From positions 62,001-126,000 of the forward strand of contig JADJNA010000048.1 in the NCBI GenBank assembly GCA_016709305.1: a stretch of DNA of 64,000 nucleotides, given 5' to 3'. Shown here piece by piece: positions 37,745 to 46,297 of this stretch (its first letter is position 1; each line of letters starts with the position of its first letter). The stretch comes from Candidatus Villigracilis saccharophilus (lineage in GTDB: Bacteria; Chloroflexota; Anaerolineae; Anaerolineales; Villigracilaceae). The notes under the pieces were generated by a model, which did not search any database, was not told the origin of the DNA, and was given only the letters and a program-made list of their open reading frames with translations. The position numbers and the translations under genes are program-made.

Positions 37745-38751
37745 CAGATCGTCATGTCTTGATCACAGGCGGAGCAGGCTATATCGGCTCGATCCTGACC
37801 TCGGAGCTGCTGCGCGCCAATTACAGGGTTACCGTCTTGGACAGTCTTCTGTTCGGCGGCGAGGGCATTGTCCCGTTCCTGAATCATCCAAACTTTCACT
37901 TCGTCAAAGCGGACGTGACCGAGCCGCGCGCTGTGCGTGATGCGGTTAAGCGTGATTGGCAGAAGCCCAATTCAGTCGTACACCTTGCCGCGATCGTAGG
38001 TTTCCCCGCCTGTCAGGCGGTGGGAAAGCAGGTATCCTGGAAGTACAATGTCGAAGCCACGAAAAATGTCTTTGGTCAGTCAGCAGATCTGGGCGTGGAA
38101 AGATTCGTGTTCGCATCCACGTACAGTAATTACGGCATGTCCGAAGACGGCCAGCCGGTCACTGAAGAGACTCCCTTAAATCCGCAATCCCTGTATGCCG
38201 AGACAAAGATCGCGGCTGAAGATTTTTTACTTTCACAAAAAGACACGACCTGCTCGCCGTTGCTGTTCCGCTTTGCGACTTTGTACGGAATTTCACCGCG
38301 CACAAGATTTGATCTGATCGTAAATCAATTCGTGTTAGAGGCATTCACAAAACGCGCGCTGATCATTTACCAGCGCGGATACTCGCGTTCCTTCGTTCAT
38401 ATCCGTGACGTGGTGCGCGGCGTGATGATGGGCCTCGAGGCAGAGAAAGAAAAAGTGCGCGGACAGGTTTTTAATTTGGGGACCGATCATGGGAATTACA
38501 CAAAGAGCGATATTGTAAATCTTGTTTTGAAACGCATGCCCGAAACGGTCGTGGAATATAAGGACCTGACCTTTGGCGGTGACATGCGCGATATTACGGT
38601 TTCCTTTGAAAAAATTAAGCGTGTGCTTGGCTTTGAAACCACCCTTGATGTGGATGATGGCGTCCGTGAAGTGTTGTTCGCATTGAAGACGGGGTTAATA
38701 AAAGACCCGACCGATGATCGCTATAGAAACGCGCAGTTTATTGTTCAATAA
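37741..38751 (+). CDS. NAD-dependent nucleotide-sugar epimerase/dehydratase (extended SDR)
   Basis: A 336-residue extended SDR starting LITGGAGYIGSILTSELL, with DSLLFGGEGIVPFL, VVHLAAIVGFPAC, catalytic FASTYSNYG and LYAETK (Tyr/Lys), and the C-terminal sugar-binding YSRSFVHIRDVVRG. It belongs to the broad GalE/RfbB group seen in surface-glycan loci. The VGFPAC segment places it among uncharacterised NAD-dependent epimerases beside fcl-type genes. The exact sugar is not determinable. ATG overlaps the regulator stop (ATGA). Confidence 0.8.
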   Translation: MTDRHVLITGGAGYIGSILTSELLRANYRVTVLDSLLFGGEGIVPFLNHPNFHFVKADVTEPRAVRDAVKRDWQKPNSVVHLAAIVGFPACQAVGKQVSWKYNVEATKNVFGQSADLGVERFVFASTYSNYGMSEDGQPVTEETPLNPQSLYAETKIAAEDFLLSQKDTTCSPLLFRFATLYGISPRTRFDLIVNQFVLEAFTKRALIIYQRGYSRSFVHIRDVVRGVMMGLEAEKEKVRGQVFNLGTDHGNYTKSDIVNLVLKRMPETVVEYKDLTFGGDMRDITVSFEKIKRVLGFETTLDVDDGVREVLFALKTGLIKDPTDDRYRNAQFIVQ

Positions 38752-38754
38752 AGA

Positions 38755-38821
38755 AAACCTGACAGGTCTCCAAAGAAGCCTGATTGATTAAGGAAGGCGA
38801 ACTCATAAGACTGTCAGGTTT
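38755..38821. repeat. Inverted repeat in the gap between two SDR genes
   Basis: AAACCTGACAG (38755-38765) and CTGTCAGGTTT (38811-38821) are perfect 11-bp inverted arms 45 bases apart. They lie between the stop at 38751 and the ribosome site (AAGGAGA) of the next gene. The function is unknown; the weakly structured middle does not match a riboswitch I know. Confidence 0.55.
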
Positions 38822-38838
38822 ATATAAAGGAGAATCTC

Positions 38839-39810
38839 ATGACAGAAAATTTTTGGCAGAACAAACGTGTGATCGTGACTGGCGGAGCGGGTTTTCTGGG
38901 CTCGTTCGTCATTGAAAAACTAAAACAGCGCGGCGCGGCGGATATTATCATTCCGCGTATCGAAAACTATAACCTGGTTGACCCGAACGATATTAAACGC
39001 ATGTATAGCGATACCCTTGCCGGAGCGGATCCAAAGAATGTGATCGTGATCCACCTTGCCGCGAATGTGGGCGGTATCGGCGCGAACCGCGAGCATCCCG
39101 CTGACTTTTTCTACGATAACCTGATGATGGGTGTTGAGTTGATGCATCAGGGCTATAAGAACGGTATCGGCAAATTTGTTGCGATCGGTACGGTGTGCGC
39201 CTATCCAAAATTCACCCCCGTTCCCTTCAAGGAAGACGACCTGTGGATCGGGTATCCTGAAGAAACAAACGCGCCATACGGCCTCGCCAAGAAGATGATG
39301 CTTGTGCAGGCGCAGGCTTATCGTGCGCAGTACGGTTTCAATGCTATTTTCCTTTTACCTGTCAATTTATACGGACCACGTGACAACTTTAATCTGGCGA
39401 CCTCGCATGTTATCCCTGCTTTGATCCGCAAGGCGGTGGAGGCGGGCGAGCGCGGCGACACGGAATTGCAAGTCTGGGGTGATGGTTCTCCCACGCGTGA
39501 ATTCCTGTATGTCGAAGACGCGGCGGATGGTATCGTGACCGCTGCAGAAAATTACAATGGCGATCTGCCTGTCAATCTTGGTTCTGGCTACGAGATATCG
39601 ATCAAGGACCTGTCTGAGATGATCGTCAAATTGACAGGCTTTCAGGGCAAACTAGCCTGGCAAACCGATAAACCAAACGGGCAGCCCCGCCGCGGACTCG
39701 ATGTTTCCCGCGCAAAGGAATTATTTGGCTGGGGCGCGCAAGTCTCTTTTGAAGAAGGCATGAAGCGTACCATTGAGTGGTTCAAAGCCAACCGAGACAG
39801 GATCCGTTAG
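38839..39810 (+). CDS. fcl: GDP-L-fucose synthase-like epimerase/reductase
   Basis: A 323-residue extended SDR. GDP-fucose synthase converts GDP-4-keto-6-deoxymannose to GDP-fucose. Landmarks are VTGGAGFLGSFV, HLAANVGGIGANREHPADFF (the Fcl-specific AAxVGGIxAN), CAYPKFTPVPFKEDD, NAPYGLAKK (Tyr/Lys) and NLYGPRDNFNL. The usual catalytic Ser-Ser-Cys appears as Thr-Val-Cys, a variation worth noting. No GDP-mannose 4,6-dehydratase of standard type is in the window unless the LegB-like gene at 17063 serves. Strong AAGGAG ribosome site at 38827. Confidence 0.82.
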   Translation: MTENFWQNKRVIVTGGAGFLGSFVIEKLKQRGAADIIIPRIENYNLVDPNDIKRMYSDTLAGADPKNVIVIHLAANVGGIGANREHPADFFYDNLMMGVELMHQGYKNGIGKFVAIGTVCAYPKFTPVPFKEDDLWIGYPEETNAPYGLAKKMMLVQAQAYRAQYGFNAIFLLPVNLYGPRDNFNLATSHVIPALIRKAVEAGERGDTELQVWGDGSPTREFLYVEDAADGIVTAAENYNGDLPVNLGSGYEISIKDLSEMIVKLTGFQGKLAWQTDKPNGQPRRGLDVSRAKELFGWGAQVSFEEGMKRTIEWFKANRDRIR

Positions 39811-39867
39811 ATGGTTTACAGGTTTGAGCGTTAAAACGTTTCGACCTGCAGGCTTGGAAATGAGATT

Positions 39868-40713
39868 ATGACTGAAATCACAAAGCACGAACCAACTACC
39901 ATTTACATCAAACCATCCAAAGGTCTGGCTGCGTTGAATCTGCGCGACTTATGGATATACCGTGAGTTGATCTTTTTCATGGTCTGGCGCGACGTAAAGG
40001 TGAAATACAAACAGACTCTTTTGGGTATGGCATGGGCTGTGATCCAGCCTGTCATGACCATGCTGATCTTCACCTTCCTGTTTGATCGAGTCGCAAAACT
40101 TCCAACAGAAGGAATTCCATATCCAGTTTTCTCTTTTACCGCATTATTGCCATGGGGCTTGTTCGTCGTTGCCCTTAACCAGGGCAGCCGCTCGCTCGTG
40201 GCGCACAACAATATGGTGACGAAGATCTATTTTCCGCGCTTGATCCTGCCCATGTCCTCGGTCTTTGCGGGACTGGTGGATTTCGCCATCGCATTTGTTA
40301 TTCTGGTCTTTTTGATGGTTTACTATCAAGTGGCTCCCGCCTGGAATTTACTGTGGACGCTTCCCTTTTTCCTCCTGCTTGCCATTGTGACTGCGCTTGG
40401 CGTGGCGCTTTGGCTTTCCGCGATCAATGTGCAATATCGTGATGTGAACCAGGCTCTCCCGTTTCTGACCCAGTTTTGGCTGTTTGCCACTCCCGTGGCA
40501 TATTCTGCCTCTGTGATCTCTGCGAAATGGCAGATCCTGTATTCCCTCAATCCAATGGCAGGTGTGGTCAATGGTTTCCGCTGGGCATTGCTCGGCATTG
40601 GAAATGGACCTGATATCACCTTTTGGGTTTCAGCTGGAATTTCAATCTTAATTTTTGTCTCTGGCCTTTTCTACTTCCGCAGTATGGAAAAGACCTTTGC
40701 GGATACGATCTAA
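39868..40713 (+). CDS. wzm: ABC-2 polysaccharide exporter permease (Wzm), second copy
   Basis: A 281-residue permease with six predicted membrane segments. The N-terminal amphipathic LNLRDLWIYRELIFFMVWRD and VKYKQTLLGMAWAVIQPVMT are hallmarks of Wzm/TagG. The C-terminus SMEKTFADTI is the usual end. It is intact, unlike the first copy. A small hairpin (near 39821-39854) lies in the gap before it. The stop TAA shares its last base with the ATG of wzt, as in most wzm-wzt pairs. Confidence 0.92.
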   Translation: MTEITKHEPTTIYIKPSKGLAALNLRDLWIYRELIFFMVWRDVKVKYKQTLLGMAWAVIQPVMTMLIFTFLFDRVAKLPTEGIPYPVFSFTALLPWGLFVVALNQGSRSLVAHNNMVTKIYFPRLILPMSSVFAGLVDFAIAFVILVFLMVYYQVAPAWNLLWTLPFFLLLAIVTALGVALWLSAINVQYRDVNQALPFLTQFWLFATPVAYSASVISAKWQILYSLNPMAGVVNGFRWALLGIGNGPDITFWVSAGISILIFVSGLFYFRSMEKTFADTI

Positions 40714-42002
40714 TGGCAACGGCGATCTCAGTCAAAAATATCGGCAAGCAATATAAGATCGGCGCGGCGGAATCGAAATTCCGCTATAACATGCTGCGCG
40801 ATGTGATCGTGGATACAGTTGCCGCGCCCGTTCGTCTGGTAAAGGCGATGATCGGAAAGTCCGACAGACGCCTGAACCAAAATTATGTTTGGGCATTGAA
40901 GGATGTCTCTTTTGACCTTGAAGAGGGGAAGGTTCTTGGCATTGTGGGGCGCAACGGCGCTGGGAAAAGCACGTTGCTCAAGATCCTTTCGCGTGTTACC
41001 GAGCCGACAGTGGGGACGGTTTCTGTGCGCGGAAGAGTTGGGTCGCTGCTTGAAGTTGGGACAGGGTTTCATCCCGAATTGACAGGCCGCGAAAATATTT
41101 ACATGAACGGTGCCATTCTTGGAATGAGACGCGCTGAGATCGATGCCAAATTCGATGAGATCGTGGAGTTTTCTGAAGTCACCCAGTATATTGACACACC
41201 CGTAAAACGCTATTCTTCCGGGATGTATCTGCGCCTGGCCTTTGCGGTTGCCGCGCATCTCGAACCTGAGATCCTTGTCGTTGACGAAGTGCTGGCTGTG
41301 GGCGACGCGGAATTTCAAAAGAAGTGTCTCGGCAAGATGGGCGATGTGGCACAGCAGGGGCGCACCGTTTTATTCGTGAGCCATAACATGTCTGCGATTC
41401 TACGCTTGACCCAGGAGGCCATTGTCTTAAACAAGGGCCAGATGATCATGCGCGCTCCAACACAGGAAGCCGTTGACTTTTATCTTTCATCGGGGCAGGC
41501 GCAGGCAGGTCAGCGGGATTGGGGTGTGGAAGATGTGCCAGTGTCGAGCGCTCCGTTTAGACCGATCAGCTTGAAGATTAAGAGTCGAAGCGGAAAGGTG
41601 GTGGATACGGTCCGCTCGATCGAACCTGTTACAGTCGAGTTTGAATACCAGCTTGATGCTCCAGTCACAGGTCTGCGTGTTGGCATGTATCTCAGCACCA
41701 TGCGCGGTGAATATGTGCTGGCTTCATTCGATACTGATGAACCGAATCTTTTCGAGAAGTTTGATTCCCGCAAGTCTGGCCGCTACGTCAGCCGCGCCGA
41801 GATCCCGGCTGACATGTTCAATGAGGGTCGATATACGATCGGTGTGAACGCGAGTTCGTTTGGCGTACGCCGTTATTTTATGGATGAGAACGCGATCGCA
41901 TTCAACGTGGATATTTCCGGCGCGCCTGGTACACATTGGCCTGAGCCGCGTGTTGGCCCGGTTCGCCCGCGCTTGAACTGGGCGATCGAGAAGATGGACT
42001 AG
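40713..42002 (+). CDS. wzt: ABC polysaccharide exporter ATPase with carbohydrate-binding C-terminus (Wzt), second copy
   Basis: A 429-residue ATPase. Walker A GRNGAGKSTLLKIL, LLEVGTGFHPELTGRENIYM, signature RYSSGMYLRLAF, Walker B ILVVDEVLAVGDAEF and the switch LFVSHNMSA are all present. A C-terminal beta-sandwich of about 150 residues (from FRPISLKIKSRSG) is the Wzt domain that recognises the end group of the finished polysaccharide. ATG 40713 overlaps the permease stop; the longer upstream start lies inside the permease. It serves as the reference for the deletion in the first copy. Confidence 0.92.
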   Translation: MATAISVKNIGKQYKIGAAESKFRYNMLRDVIVDTVAAPVRLVKAMIGKSDRRLNQNYVWALKDVSFDLEEGKVLGIVGRNGAGKSTLLKILSRVTEPTVGTVSVRGRVGSLLEVGTGFHPELTGRENIYMNGAILGMRRAEIDAKFDEIVEFSEVTQYIDTPVKRYSSGMYLRLAFAVAAHLEPEILVVDEVLAVGDAEFQKKCLGKMGDVAQQGRTVLFVSHNMSAILRLTQEAIVLNKGQMIMRAPTQEAVDFYLSSGQAQAGQRDWGVEDVPVSSAPFRPISLKIKSRSGKVVDTVRSIEPVTVEFEYQLDAPVTGLRVGMYLSTMRGEYVLASFDTDEPNLFEKFDSRKSGRYVSRAEIPADMFNEGRYTIGVNASSFGVRRYFMDENAIAFNVDISGAPGTHWPEPRVGPVRPRLNWAIEKMD

Positions 42003-43603
42003 TGGCACCAAAATCAACCCTCAAAAAAATTCTTGGCGATCTGCCGTTCACTGCCGAAATCGATTGGATTCTTCGGTCGAAGAATCGTCCCCGTAATGAT
42101 CATTTCAATCTGGACCGGCTGCAAAGATCTTTGAAGATGGCGCGGACTACGGTTGAACCCATTGCAAGAAAAGCAAAGCGTGGCAAGCAGGTTTTGTTCT
42201 TTGCCACACTTCACTATTGGATCGAACAATCTGCGTATCTAGGGTTGGCACTGGCCGGGCTTGGTCATCAGGTCACTTTGTTGACTCTGCCTTATTCCGA
42301 GTGGCATAAGGAAAAGGATGGTTTTACACAGCGCCAGCGTGTGCTCCACACAAAGGATGCACTGGCTCCACTGTTTCCTTTGGTCAAACACGATTCAATG
42401 CTTGACCTGCGGCCTGTGACCGTTCTTCCCGCTGCGCTCCAGGCGGATGTGAAAGAAGTTTCCCTTTGGGATGTTCAATACACCCTGATGCGTGAAGAAG
42501 TGGATATGAATGACGCCGGTGACCGTGCGTTATATGAACTGCGAATCCAGCGAAACACATTTGCCGCAAGAGCGGCCTTTGAATATTTGCAATCGAATAA
42601 ACCTGATGTCGTGCTTATTCCAAACGGCTTGATCCTCGAAATGGGAATGGTTTTCCGCGTGGCGCGTTACCTGGGGATCGACGCTGTCACTTATGAATTC
42701 AATGACCAGCGTGAACAGATCTGGCTCGCGCAGAATTCATCCATCATGCAGCAGGATACCGACTATATCGTGGATGCGCGCTGCCATTTGCCGGTCACTG
42801 AGAAGATGTTCGAACGTGTCGCGGATCTGGAGAATGCCCGCCGCGGTGCGCGCGTGTGGGGCAAATCAAAACGCCTCTGGCAATATGTCTCTTCACAAGG
42901 CGCTCAGGAAACTCGTAAAACGCTCAAGCTGGATGACCGTCCCGTGGTGATGCTCGCCGCGAATGTTCTTGGCGACAGCCTTACCCTTGGCCGCGACATT
43001 TTTGCCGCTTCCATGACCGAGTGGATCACGAAGACCGTCCAATATTTTGCCGGGCGGACCGATGTTCAATTGGTGATTCGCGTTCACCCGGGCGAGAAGC
43101 TTGTCCCGCAGGCCAAATCCATGGGAATGGTTGTCCGCGAAGCGCTGCCTGAACTTCCCAGCCATATTCATGTCATCGGCGCATTGGACAAGATCAACAC
43201 CTATGACCTGATCGAGGTGGCGGATGTCGGACTGGCATATACCACGACCGTGGGACTCGAGACCGCGATGAACGGCCGCCCTGTTATTTCCTGCGGTGAG
43301 ACCCATTATCGCGGACGCGGCTTCACGCTTGATCCAAATTCGTGGGATGAGTATTACGCGATGCTCGAAAAAGTTTTGGCGGATATTCCAGCATATCAGT
43401 TAAACGAAAAGCAGACCGAGTACGCGTGGAATTACGCTTATCGTTTCTTCTTCGAATACCCGCGGCCGTTCCCCTGGCGCTTGATGAATTTCTGGGACGA
43501 TCTTGAAGTTTGGCCGTTGGAGAAAGTTCTGAGTGATGAAGGTCTTGCTCAATTCAAAGACACTTTTGATTTTTTGGTAAATGAACCGTTTACATGGAAA
43601 TAA
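42002..43603 (+). CDS. Capsule-polysaccharide-type glycosyltransferase (KpsC/KpsS-like)
   Basis: A 533-residue GT-B-like protein starting at GTG 42002, one base inside the wzt stop. The C-terminal half has VQLVIRVHPGEKL, HVIGALDKINTYDLIEVADV and YTTTVGLETAMNGRPVISCG, the pattern of the capsule synthesis/KpsC-KpsS family and related surface-glycan transferases. KpsC/KpsS add beta-Kdo linkers in ABC-dependent capsules. Whether this protein does so is not shown by sequence, but its position right after wzm-wzt fits an export-linked transferase. N-terminus basic, no membrane helix. Confidence 0.65.
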   Translation: MAPKSTLKKILGDLPFTAEIDWILRSKNRPRNDHFNLDRLQRSLKMARTTVEPIARKAKRGKQVLFFATLHYWIEQSAYLGLALAGLGHQVTLLTLPYSEWHKEKDGFTQRQRVLHTKDALAPLFPLVKHDSMLDLRPVTVLPAALQADVKEVSLWDVQYTLMREEVDMNDAGDRALYELRIQRNTFAARAAFEYLQSNKPDVVLIPNGLILEMGMVFRVARYLGIDAVTYEFNDQREQIWLAQNSSIMQQDTDYIVDARCHLPVTEKMFERVADLENARRGARVWGKSKRLWQYVSSQGAQETRKTLKLDDRPVVMLAANVLGDSLTLGRDIFAASMTEWITKTVQYFAGRTDVQLVIRVHPGEKLVPQAKSMGMVVREALPELPSHIHVIGALDKINTYDLIEVADVGLAYTTTVGLETAMNGRPVISCGETHYRGRGFTLDPNSWDEYYAMLEKVLADIPAYQLNEKQTEYAWNYAYRFFFEYPRPFPWRLMNFWDDLEVWPLEKVLSDEGLAQFKDTFDFLVNEPFTWK

Positions 43604-43607
43604 TAAA

Positions 43608-44429
43608 ATGACCAACGAAACAAAACAAAAAGTACGCGAATTCTATGACGATATCGGCTGGCAGCAGGAAGAGGGCGGCTTATATCAAAATGCGCGCTAC
43701 GATGATCTGCGCCCTGTTGTAAAGGAGTATGTCCATGATACACGCATGCGGGTCAATCGCGGCATTGCGCCAAATGGACGATTCCTGCTGGACGCCGGGT
43801 CTGGTCCTGTGCAATATGATGAATATGTCACTTATTCTCAGGGATATGAAAAACGCGTTTGCTTTGACATATCAATCCAAGCCTTGCGCGAGGCGTGAAA
43901 ACGGATCGGCGGGCATGGTCTCTTTGTGGTTGGTGATATAGCCAACCTGCCGTTTAAACGGGAAGCCTTTGATGGAATTGTCTCCATGCACACCATTCAT
44001 CACCTGCCTTCCAATGAACATAAACGCACATATTTGGAGTTATTCCGCGTCCTGGCGGATGGAAGAAGCGCGGCCATCGTGAACGGCTGGACAAATCCCG
44101 CACTGGTGGGCTGGCTGGATAAACTGATCATTTTCTCGCATCGTCTGCGCCGATTATTACGCGGCAAACCGATGCGCGCTCAACCGCACGACAAGAAAGC
44201 CACCTTCGTGAAAAAAACAAATGCGCGCTGGCTGCGTCGTGAAATTGGGAAGGAAATCCCATTTGAGATCATCGCCTGGCGTTCGGCCAGCACACTGACC
44301 ATGCGGACTTTGATCCACGAGAGGTTCGGCGGCAGGAAAATATTGCAATGGTTGTACCGCATGGAAGAAAAATATCCAAAATTCTTTGGCGAGAACGGGC
44401 AGTATCCGCTGATCGTGATCAAGAAATAA
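43608..44429 (+). CDS. Class I SAM-dependent methyltransferase interrupted by an in-frame TGA
   Basis: ATG 43608 opens LDAGSGPVQYDEYVTYSQG (motif I) and CFDISIQALREA, then TGA at 43896-43898. The same frame continues KRIGGHGLFVVGDIANLPFKREAFDGIVSMHTIHHLP (motifs II and IV) to TAA 44429. No frameshift is needed: replacing TGA by CGA gives the natural REARKRIG helix. TGA is used as a stop by several neighbours, so reassignment is unlikely. Either a C-to-T nonsense mutation or a base error explains it. Intact length is 273 residues. Confidence 0.75.
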
Positions 44430-44430
44430 T

Positions 44431-45228
44431 ATGCAAAGTCTTACCGACCCAAAATATCTTGTCAAGAGTCAATACAAGGATTCTTCCAACCTGGATGCGC
44501 GGATTATGCTTCATCAAAAATTCAGCACGAATCCTCAAGGCTGGTCCAACTGGGTATTTGATCAATTGCTTCAACTCCCGGACAATGCGAACATCCTGGA
44601 ATTGGGATGCGGCTCAGGCGTCTTGTGGAAGGAAACTTCACAGCGTGTTCCCGCAGGCTGGACCATCACCCTCTCGGATCTTTCCGATGGAATGCTTGAT
44701 TCAACCTGGCGGAATTTGGTCATTACGGGACGAAGTTTCAAGTTCGAGAGGATCGACGCGCAATCCATCCCCTACGCGGACGGAACCTTCGACGCCGTCA
44801 TTGCCAACCACATGCTCTATCATGTCCCTGACCGAAGGCGGGCGTTGAAGGAAGTGCGGCGGGTCTTGAAGGATGAAGGCATCCTGTTTGCCTCCACTCT
44901 CGGGAAGAATCATATGCGTGAGATGTGGGATTTGCTCGAACGCACGGGCAGCGTCAAAAGATACATGGTTACTTCGGCTTTCTCGCTCGAAAATGGGAAG
45001 GAACAAATGCAGGAATTTTTTCCGCATGTAGAATTGTCCCATTACCTCGACAATCTGCGAGTGACGGATGTTTCAGCGATGATGGCGTACATCCGCTCAA
45101 TGGCATCCACTGCAGACTTTCGGGAGGATATGTTCCGATCCATTGAGCGGGAACTCTTGGAGACGATGAAACAGAACGGCGATATCTTTATTGAGAAAGC
45201 TGCAGTATTGTTCAAGGCATCGAAATAA
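44431..45228 (+). CDS. Class I SAM-dependent methyltransferase
   Basis: A 265-residue intact methyltransferase. Motif I is ILELGCGSGVLWKET, the acidic residue lies in ITLSDLSDGMLDST, motif II/III is IDAQSIPYADGTFDAVIANH, followed by MLYHVPDRRRALKEVRRVLK. The C-terminal part, EQMQEFFPHVELSHYLDNLR, is typical of the ubiE-like group. ATG lies one base after the previous stop. The target is presumably a sugar of the same glycan. Confidence 0.82.
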   Translation: MQSLTDPKYLVKSQYKDSSNLDARIMLHQKFSTNPQGWSNWVFDQLLQLPDNANILELGCGSGVLWKETSQRVPAGWTITLSDLSDGMLDSTWRNLVITGRSFKFERIDAQSIPYADGTFDAVIANHMLYHVPDRRRALKEVRRVLKDEGILFASTLGKNHMREMWDLLERTGSVKRYMVTSAFSLENGKEQMQEFFPHVELSHYLDNLRVTDVSAMMAYIRSMASTADFREDMFRSIERELLETMKQNGDIFIEKAAVLFKASK

Positions 45229-45284
45229 ATCGTGGACATGTTTGGCAGGTTGCCAACCCGCCAGATAGATAATAAGGAGAACTC

Positions 45285-46295
45285 ATGGACTGGAAAAATC
45301 AAGTCGTTCTTGTCACCGGCGGAACGGGGTCGTTCGGCAAGAAATTCACAAAAATTCTATTGGAAGAAAAGCAGCCGAAGAAGGTTATTATCTTCAGCCG
45401 CGACGAATTGAAGCAGCACGAAATGCAGGTGGGCGGATATAACGACCCGCGCCTTCGTTATTTCATTGGAGATATTCGCGACCGTGAGCGTCTTGTCCGC
45501 GCCATGCATGGCGTGGATATTGTTGTGCACGCGGCGGCGTTGAAGCAGGTCCCTGCCTGCGAATACAATCCGATGGAAGCCATTAAGACCAATATCATGG
45601 GCACTGCCAATGTGGTCGAAGCGGCTTTGGATGTGGGCGTGAAAAAAGTGTTGATGGTCAGCACCGACAAAGCCGTCAGCCCGGCGAATCTTTACGGCGC
45701 AACGAAACTTGCCGGGGAAAAGTTGACGATCCAAAGCAACGCCTATGCCGGCGGGGCCGCAACCAGATTTTCGTGCGTCAGATACGGGAATGTGGTCGGC
45801 TCGCGCGGCTCGATCGTTCCACTCTTCCTCAATCAACGCGCAGGCGGCCGGATCACGGTCACAGATGACCGCATGACCCGTTTTTGGCTCTCACTTGAAC
45901 AGGGTGTTCGCTTTGTGATCACCTGTATTGAACAAATGGAAGGCGGCGAAGTTTTCATACCGAAGATTCCCAGCACGAAGGTCGTCGATCTCGCGCGTGC
46001 CGTTGCCCCCAATGCGGCAATTGATATTATCGGCATTCGCCCCGGCGAGAAACTGCATGAAGTACTGATCTCGGAAGATGAAGCTCGGCACACCATTGAA
46101 GTTGATACGATGTTCATTGTGCAGCCAGCTGAGGCTACCTGGTTTGGTTATTCTTGGAAGGATAAGGGCAAAGCCCTGAACGAAGGCTTTGTATATTCCA
46201 GCGATAACAATTCAGAATGGCTGGATGTTGACGGCATTAAAAAATATATTGCGCCATTCGAAGAATTGTTTGCGCAGGGGAAGCTCGAAGGATAG
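45285..46295 (+). CDS. pseB: UDP-N-acetylglucosamine 4,6-dehydratase (inverting, PseB/FlaA1-like)
   Basis: A 336-residue polysaccharide-biosynthesis SDR. PseB makes UDP-4-keto-6-deoxy-L-AltNAc from UDP-GlcNAc, the first step to pseudaminic acid; CapE is the related capsule enzyme. Motifs are VTGGTGSFGKKF, FSRDELKQHEM, AAALKQVPACEYNP and VSTDKAVSPANLYGATK with the Asp-Lys and Tyr catalytic residues. The usual PseC aminotransferase does not follow; an RmlD-like reductase does, which is more like the CapE-CapF order for UDP-FucNAc-type sugars. Strong AAGGAG ribosome site. Confidence 0.87.
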   Translation: MDWKNQVVLVTGGTGSFGKKFTKILLEEKQPKKVIIFSRDELKQHEMQVGGYNDPRLRYFIGDIRDRERLVRAMHGVDIVVHAAALKQVPACEYNPMEAIKTNIMGTANVVEAALDVGVKKVLMVSTDKAVSPANLYGATKLAGEKLTIQSNAYAGGAATRFSCVRYGNVVGSRGSIVPLFLNQRAGGRITVTDDRMTRFWLSLEQGVRFVITCIEQMEGGEVFIPKIPSTKVVDLARAVAPNAAIDIIGIRPGEKLHEVLISEDEARHTIEVDTMFIVQPAEATWFGYSWKDKGKALNEGFVYSSDNNSEWLDVDGIKKYIAPFEELFAQGKLEG

Positions 46296-46297
46296 GC

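Noticed and set aside
38755..38821. Riboswitch in front of the fcl-like gene
   Set aside because: Only one pair of distant arms is seen. The conserved core of any riboswitch class I know is absent and no terminator or anti-terminator pair forms.
43896..43898. TGA read as an amino acid (code change or selenocysteine)
   Set aside because: TGA ends many intact genes here, often in ATGA overlaps. No SECIS-like structure is evident, and Arg (CGA) fits the site.
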